Below the pieces are notes generated by a model, which was not told the origin of the DNA, ran no database searches, and saw only the letters and a list, made by a program, of their open reading frames with translations. A stretch of DNA of 64,000 bases. Source: an uncultured Clostridia bacterium. GTDB taxonomy: Bacteria; Bacillota; Clostridia; Saccharofermentanales; DTU023. Every line of letters starts with the position of its first letter. Positions within the stretch are counted from its first letter, which is position 1. The stretch spans positions 16,939-80,938 of the forward strand of contig CAMJYM010000009.1 of NCBI GenBank assembly GCA_946220865.1. Direction: 5' to 3'. The position numbers and the translations under genes were made by a program. Shown here one piece after another: positions 59,912 through 64,000 of this stretch.

Positions 59912-61594
59912 TTAATCGTCGTTCAGGGCGGCAAAAGCCGCTTTGTTCTGTCGGTACAGAGTTTTGAAGACTTTATAGTTGCGCTTATGGACTGTGCGGC
60001 TTTCTGCCCTTGGTTCATAGCGCCGGTCAGCTTGAATCCTCTGGGCGGCGTCGCTGAAACTTGAGCAGGCTCCCAGGCCGATGGCGGTGATGAGGGCGGC
60101 TCCTGCGGCACCGACATTCTGGGGTTCAGGCACAGTTTCGACAGGCCGCTGCAGGACATCAGCGAGAATTTGGGTGGTTACAGGGGAGAGCGCACCTCCG
60201 CCGACAAAGCGAATGACCTCGCTGGTGTGAAGCTTTTTTTCGATGGTTTCCAGGAACCAGTGCATGTGATAGCAGCAGCCTTCGACGACGGCTCGCAGCA
60301 ACTCGCTTTTTCCGGTTTCGAGCCCGATGTTAAAGAACATGCCTCGTGCCCTGGCATCTTCGAAGGGACAGCGGTTGCCGTGCAGCCAGGGCGTGAAGAT
60401 CACTCCGTTAGAGCCTTCCGGGGTTGTGTCAATCACTTCGGAGAGATAATCATAGAGGCTGCGGAAGATTTTCTCCTTTTTTCCGGGGTAGTGCACGGGC
60501 CTGAGCTCATTCTGACTTGCCGATGCCTGTGTTTCATCGCTGGCTTCGTGGTTTTCCTGCGCCTGGGTCTGGCAGACATCTTCTTTTTTCAGGTAGATGT
60601 TGATTTCGTCAAGCGCGAGGTGGTCGCGGACCCATTCGAGACATTTCCCTGCGGTTTCAAGCTCAGCAAAATAGTTGTAGAGTCCTGGCTGAACACCGAC
60701 CACTGAGGCGATCAGGGCGGAGGTATCGACCAGCATTTTGTCGGTGACGGTAGAGACCCAGCCGGAGGTGCCCATGTAAACATGGGTTTCGCCTGGGCGT
60801 GTGCAGCCTGCGCCAACACCAATCAGCGAGGAATCCATGCCGCCGGAGAAAACGGGGATGCCTGCTTTGAGACCAAGCTCAGCAGCAGGTTCATGGGCTA
60901 AAGGTCCCACCTCATCGGTGGAGCGGACGATTTCCGGCAGATGCTGGCGCTCGATGCCGAGCGTCTTGATGAGGGCTTCGCTGAAACGAGGTTCACGGCC
61001 GCGACGGTCCAGCAGCAGGGTGGCGAAAGCGCTGTCCAGGCTCATGCTGAAACGGCCCGTCATGCGCGCGATGAGCGCATCTTTGACGTCCAGCCAGGCG
61101 CGGACGCGAGCAAAAAGTTTCGGCTCATTTTCCTTAACCCAGAGATATTTCCACACCGGATCCTTGTCACTTGCGGCGACAACCCCCGTATGATAAAGAC
61201 TTTTCAGCAAAAAGAAGAGGCCGGCGCCGGCGATGGTCGGACTTTTAGCGCCCAAACGATGGCGGATTTCCCCGGCGCGTGTATCCATGTAACTCATGGA
61301 CGGCCGGACAGGATGGGCCTTTTCATCGAGCAAAACGACACTCTGGGCCTGAGCACAAAAGCTCAGGCCGGCAATTTCGGCCATCTCCTCCGTGTGCTCA
61401 GCGCTCAGCTTGCGCGTACTGCTCACCATGGCTGACCACCACTCGTCAGGATCCTGCTCTGCACCGCCATTGGGCAGCAGTCGGAGACCATAGCCCGATG
61501 AAGCCGAAGCCACAAGCTGCAGTGTTCCCTTGTCTACACGGTATAAGCAAGTCTTAACCCCGCTGGTTCCAACATCATAGGCAAGAACATTCAT
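59912..61594 (-). CDS. FGGY-family carbohydrate kinase, xylulokinase-like
   Basis: A 560-residue sugar kinase. The N-terminal phosphate motif VLAYDVGTSGVKTCLYR is typical, with ISGLSFCAQAQSVVLLD-like substrate region (visible as AGLSFCAQAQSVVLLDE), FSGGMDSSLIGVGAG adenosine loop and VRFVGGGALSPVTTQILADVL. It phosphorylates a pentose or related sugar; xylulose is only one option. It is 50-60 residues longer than usual xylulokinases because of an acidic Gln/Glu-rich insertion near 345-375. The N-terminus is well defined; the start lies 160 bp from a cluster of repeats. Confidence 0.9.
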   Translation of the reverse strand: MNVLAYDVGTSGVKTCLYRVDKGTLQLVASASSGYGLRLLPNGGAEQDPDEWWSAMVSSTRKLSAEHTEEMAEIAGLSFCAQAQSVVLLDEKAHPVRPSMSYMDTRAGEIRHRLGAKSPTIAGAGLFFLLKSLYHTGVVAASDKDPVWKYLWVKENEPKLFARVRAWLDVKDALIARMTGRFSMSLDSAFATLLLDRRGREPRFSEALIKTLGIERQHLPEIVRSTDEVGPLAHEPAAELGLKAGIPVFSGGMDSSLIGVGAGCTRPGETHVYMGTSGWVSTVTDKMLVDTSALIASVVGVQPGLYNYFAELETAGKCLEWVRDHLALDEINIYLKKEDVCQTQAQENHEASDETQASASQNELRPVHYPGKKEKIFRSLYDYLSEVIDTTPEGSNGVIFTPWLHGNRCPFEDARARGMFFNIGLETGKSELLRAVVEGCCYHMHWFLETIEKKLHTSEVIRFVGGGALSPVTTQILADVLQRPVETVPEPQNVGAAGAALITAIGLGACSSFSDAAQRIQADRRYEPRAESRTVHKRNYKVFKTLYRQNKAAFAALNDD

Positions 61595-61756
61595 TCTTTT
61601 CCCTCTTCATTCCTGAACAACCGTCCTGGCAACTTTCTGCGCCTATTTTACACTGTTTTGCACATAATTATTGAAAATATTGATATCTTACACAATTTTG
61701 ATTGACTTCTTTATCAAGTTTGCTAGGATAAATTTGTTCACAGCTGAGAGCGCTTA

Positions 61757-61906
61757 GCGAGACGCGCAGCAGAGTCCCTTCGAGCGAGTTCGCGATCACA
61801 ACCGCAGCAAAGTGAGCATCCTGTTCCCAGTGCAGCAGCATCAGGAACGGCACTGAAAAGAGAGCGTGTCTGAGACGAGAAGGGGCTGCTGCGGAGCAAG
61901 CGAGCG
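61757..61906 (+). repeat. Dispersed 150-bp repeat, module A
   Basis: Full copy with variant bases in the hairpin (AACGGCACTG), leaving a six-pair core. It is one of two tandem copies separated by 21 bp in the gap between the FGGY kinase and the class III aminotransferase genes. Confidence 0.95.
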
Positions 61907-61927
61907 ACCGGCCAAGGAGGTGTCTTA

Positions 61928-62077
61928 GCGAGACGCGGAGCAGAGCCCCTTCGAGCGAGTTCGCGATCACCGCCGCAGCAAAGTGAGCATCCTGTTCCCA
62001 GTGCAGCAGCATCAGGAGCCGCACCGAAGAGAGAGCGTGTCTGAGACGAGAAGGGGCTGCTGCGGAGCAAGCGAGCG
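61928..62077 (+). repeat. Dispersed 150-bp repeat, module A
   Basis: Full copy, differing by one base from the copy at 63708. Preceded by CTTA, as is the 61757 copy. Confidence 0.95.
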
Positions 62078-62087
62078 AAACCTGTCG

Positions 62088-62163
62088 CCCGCCCGGGCTC
62101 ACACCGCCCTCGCTCAAAAGTTCGCTTCGCTCACAATCGCTCGGGTCGGCGGACCCGGTCGGG
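62088..62163 (+). repeat. Dispersed repeat module B
   Basis: A 76-bp copy with the inverted ends CCCGCCCGG and CCGGTCGGG, directly after the second module A copy and 51 bp before the aminotransferase gene. Confidence 0.9.
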
Positions 62164-62214
62164 CTGAGCGCGAAAAAGCCGGCCTTGTCTCGGAGCAAAT
62201 GGAGGTCTGAGAAG

Positions 62215-63681
62215 ATGCTTGATTTTAGTGAAGCCCACGTCCAGGGCATTATTTCCGAACTCGATGAATTAATACAAAAGCCGATTTTTTCCATCGATCC
62301 CAAAGCACTCTCGGACTACCAAAAAGATTATTTCGAAGAGCAATGCCCCAAAAGCCATGACATGATCGAAAAAGCCCGCGAGTTGATTCCCGGCGGCGTG
62401 CAGCATAATCTGGCTTTTAACTATCCCTTCCCGCTGGTCTTTACCAAAGCTTCTGGCCCCTGGCTGGAGGATCTTGACGGCCATCGCTATTTTGACTTTC
62501 TGCAGGCTGGCGGGCCGACCGTTCTGGGTTCAAATCCTCCCGAGATCCGTGCTAAGGTCATCGACTTGCTGAATAGCTGCGGACCTTCCACCGGGCTTTT
62601 TCATGAATATGAATACCGTCTGGCTCAGGAGGTTGCCGATCTGATTCCCGCGGTGGACTGGCTGCGCATGTTTAACTCCGGTTCAGAAGCCTGTATGGCT
62701 TCGATTCGCGTCGCCCGCCTGGCCACGAAACACAGGCATGTCCTGAAAATGGGCGGCGCGTACCATGGCTGGAGCGATCAACTGGCCTATGGCATCCGCG
62801 TTCCGGGCAGCAAATTTACTCAGGCCCACGGCGTGCCACGCAAAATTTTCAAATATGTCGATGAGTTTTTCCCAGGTGACCTCAATGCGCTGGAAAGCAA
62901 GCTCAAAGCCAAAGCCTGGAAAGGTGGGACAGCGGCAGTGCTGCTTGAGCCTGTCGGGCCAGAGAGCGGCACACGACCGATCAGCGAAGCTTTTATCAAA
63001 GGGGCTGAAAAACTCTGCCATAAATACGGAGCCCTGCTTGTTTTTGATGAGGTCGTCACGGCCTTCCGCCTCTCCCCGCACGGTGCTTCCTCCATATTTA
63101 ATGTCGAACCTGATCTCACGGTTTTCGGCAAAGTTATCGCCGGAGGTTATCCCGGAGCCGGTGGATTGGGCGGCAAAAAAGAATATATGAAATACCTCGC
63201 TGCAGGCATTCAGACTGGTGACAGGGTCAAAAAAGCCCTCGTTGGCGGCACCATGGCCGCCACGCCTCTCTCGGCGCTGGCAGGCTATTACACGATCCGC
63301 CGCATTGTCGAAACGCAGGCCTGCGAAAAAGCCAATGAGCTCGGCGACCAGCTCACCGCAGGACTCAAGGCCCTGATCAAAAAACATGGCCTGCCCTTTG
63401 TTGCCTTCAACCAGGGCTCCATCTGCCACCTCGAAACCGTCGGCACTATGCACTTCTGCGTCGACTGGAAGCACCCCTGGAAGATTCCCGGCGTACTCAA
63501 AGAAACCTCCAGGCGCAAGTCCGAAATGGAACACATGGGCTGCGCCTATATGGCAGAAGGTCTTGTCACCCTTGCAGGCAGCCGCCTTTACCTCAGCGCC
63601 GCCTACGATGAGGAGCTCCTGAAGCAGGCGCTCGAAGCCTTTGACCGCGTCTTCGCGCACGTCGTTGAGCTGAAAAAATAA
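62215..63681 (+). CDS. Class III aminotransferase, glutamate-1-semialdehyde aminomutase-like
   Basis: A 488-residue PLP enzyme of the class III group, closest in look to HemL-type aminomutases: ARELIPGGVQHNLAF, DLDGHRYFDFLQAGGP, FNSGSEACMASIRVAR, GAYHGWSDQL, LVFDEVVTAFRL and the PLP lysine in VFGKVIAGGYPGA. HemL itself is about 430 residues; this protein has 50 extra N-terminal residues and an uncommon C-terminus, and no heme genes are near, so another amino acid or amine substrate is likely. The start has GGAGG nine bases upstream. It is flanked on both sides by module A copies in the same orientation. Confidence 0.88.
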   Translation: MLDFSEAHVQGIISELDELIQKPIFSIDPKALSDYQKDYFEEQCPKSHDMIEKARELIPGGVQHNLAFNYPFPLVFTKASGPWLEDLDGHRYFDFLQAGGPTVLGSNPPEIRAKVIDLLNSCGPSTGLFHEYEYRLAQEVADLIPAVDWLRMFNSGSEACMASIRVARLATKHRHVLKMGGAYHGWSDQLAYGIRVPGSKFTQAHGVPRKIFKYVDEFFPGDLNALESKLKAKAWKGGTAAVLLEPVGPESGTRPISEAFIKGAEKLCHKYGALLVFDEVVTAFRLSPHGASSIFNVEPDLTVFGKVIAGGYPGAGGLGGKKEYMKYLAAGIQTGDRVKKALVGGTMAATPLSALAGYYTIRRIVETQACEKANELGDQLTAGLKALIKKHGLPFVAFNQGSICHLETVGTMHFCVDWKHPWKIPGVLKETSRRKSEMEHMGCAYMAEGLVTLAGSRLYLSAAYDEELLKQALEAFDRVFAHVVELKK

Positions 63682-63707
63682 GCGGCCTGCGGGCTTGTCA
63701 GTGACCC

Positions 63708-63857
63708 GCGAGACGCGGAGCAGAGCCCCTTCGAGCGAGTTCGCGATCACCGCCGCAGCAAAGTGAGCATCCTGTTCCCAGTGCAGCAGCATCAGGAGCC
63801 GCACCGAAGAGAGAGCGTGTCTGAGATGAGAAGGGGCTGCTGCGGAGCAAGCGAGCG
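63708..63857 (+). repeat. Dispersed 150-bp repeat, module A
   Basis: Full copy, 26 bp after the aminotransferase stop; one substitution compared with the 61928 copy. Confidence 0.96.
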
Positions 63858-63881
63858 AAAAAGCATAGCTGCGAATAGCCC

Positions 63882-64000
63882 GCGAGACGCGAAGCAGAGC
63901 CCCTTCGAGCGAGTTCGCGATCACCGCCGCAGCAAAGTGAGCATCCTGTTCCCAGTGCAGCAGCATCAGGAGCCGCACCGAAGAGAGAGCGTGTCTGAGA
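63882..64000 (+). repeat. Dispersed 150-bp repeat, module A (cut by window end)
   Basis: The first 119 bp of another copy in tandem, 24 bp after the previous one, with one substitution relative to the 61928 copy. It runs off the window. Confidence 0.95.

Noticed and set aside
61738..62070. Open frames inside module A (on both strands) as a small protein family
   Set aside because: Frames begin with TTG or come from flanking DNA, no ribosome site precedes them, several frames are open at once as expected for GC-rich DNA, and no start is kept between copies.

Overview
The window reads as a stretch of chromosome from an anaerobic, Gram-positive-type bacterium, most likely a member of the Clostridia (inference). 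The supporting signs are a single-chain pyruvate:ferredoxin oxidoreductase, an rnfCDGEAB cluster in the order known from clostridia and acetogens, DnaD and DnaI-type primosome proteins, YtrA-type GntR regulation, VanW, YitT and Asp23-like proteins, and strong Shine-Dalgarno sites. By eye the DNA is moderately GC-rich. The AbiE pair near 29.3-30.8 kb and the ABC operon at 26.3-28.4 kb are visibly more AT-rich. Genes lie on both strands in short operons. I found no rRNA or tRNA genes.

Layout. 0-6 kb: a cut C-terminus, a VanW-family protein, PHP hydrolase and dolichol-phosphate-mannose-synthase-like glycosyltransferase genes (minus strand), then a fused phosphoglycerate kinase-triosephosphate isomerase. 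6-14 kb: nifJ, then a tightly overlapped operon dnaD / dnaI-like / acpS / membrane-bound NlpC/P60-like protein whose catalytic residues are lost. 14-20 kb: the rnf operon behind an 18-bp-period motif array. 20-25 kb: pepD, then carboxynorspermidine synthase and decarboxylase separated and flanked by dispersed repeats. 25-34 kb: histidine phosphatase, repeat-rich spacer, GntR-ABC operon, queH, AbiEi/AbiEii, and a zinc/manganese-type ABC importer. 34-38 kb: rpmG-secE-nusG-rplKA-rplJL, ending in a terminator without rpoBC. 38-44 kb: a membrane-anchored barnase with barstar, serS, an IMPACT-family protein, a DUF4015 glycosidase-like protein and a YitT-family protein. 44-53 kb: a cobalamin riboswitch reading toward yitT, a structured leader before yebC, an Asp23-like P-loop protein, and sbcD-sbcC. 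53-59 kb: a serine-synthesis cluster, a TPR protein, an M42 peptidase and murI. 59-64 kb: gtrA, an FGGY kinase and a class III aminotransferase, all among dispersed repeats.

The most unusual structure is a family of exactly 150-bp intergenic repeats (module A: six full copies plus one cut by the window end), often joined to a second ~75-bp element with inverted ends (module B). Copies flank nspC in inverted orientation and the class III aminotransferase in direct orientation. I recognise no transposase here and no described family that matches.

Metabolically the genes suit a fermenter: triose-phosphate metabolism feeds pyruvate, NifJ makes reduced ferredoxin, and Rnf couples ferredoxin oxidation to NAD reduction and ion export. 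The rest is translation, replication start, repair, cell wall and polyamine synthesis, plus two compact toxin-antitoxin-like pairs.
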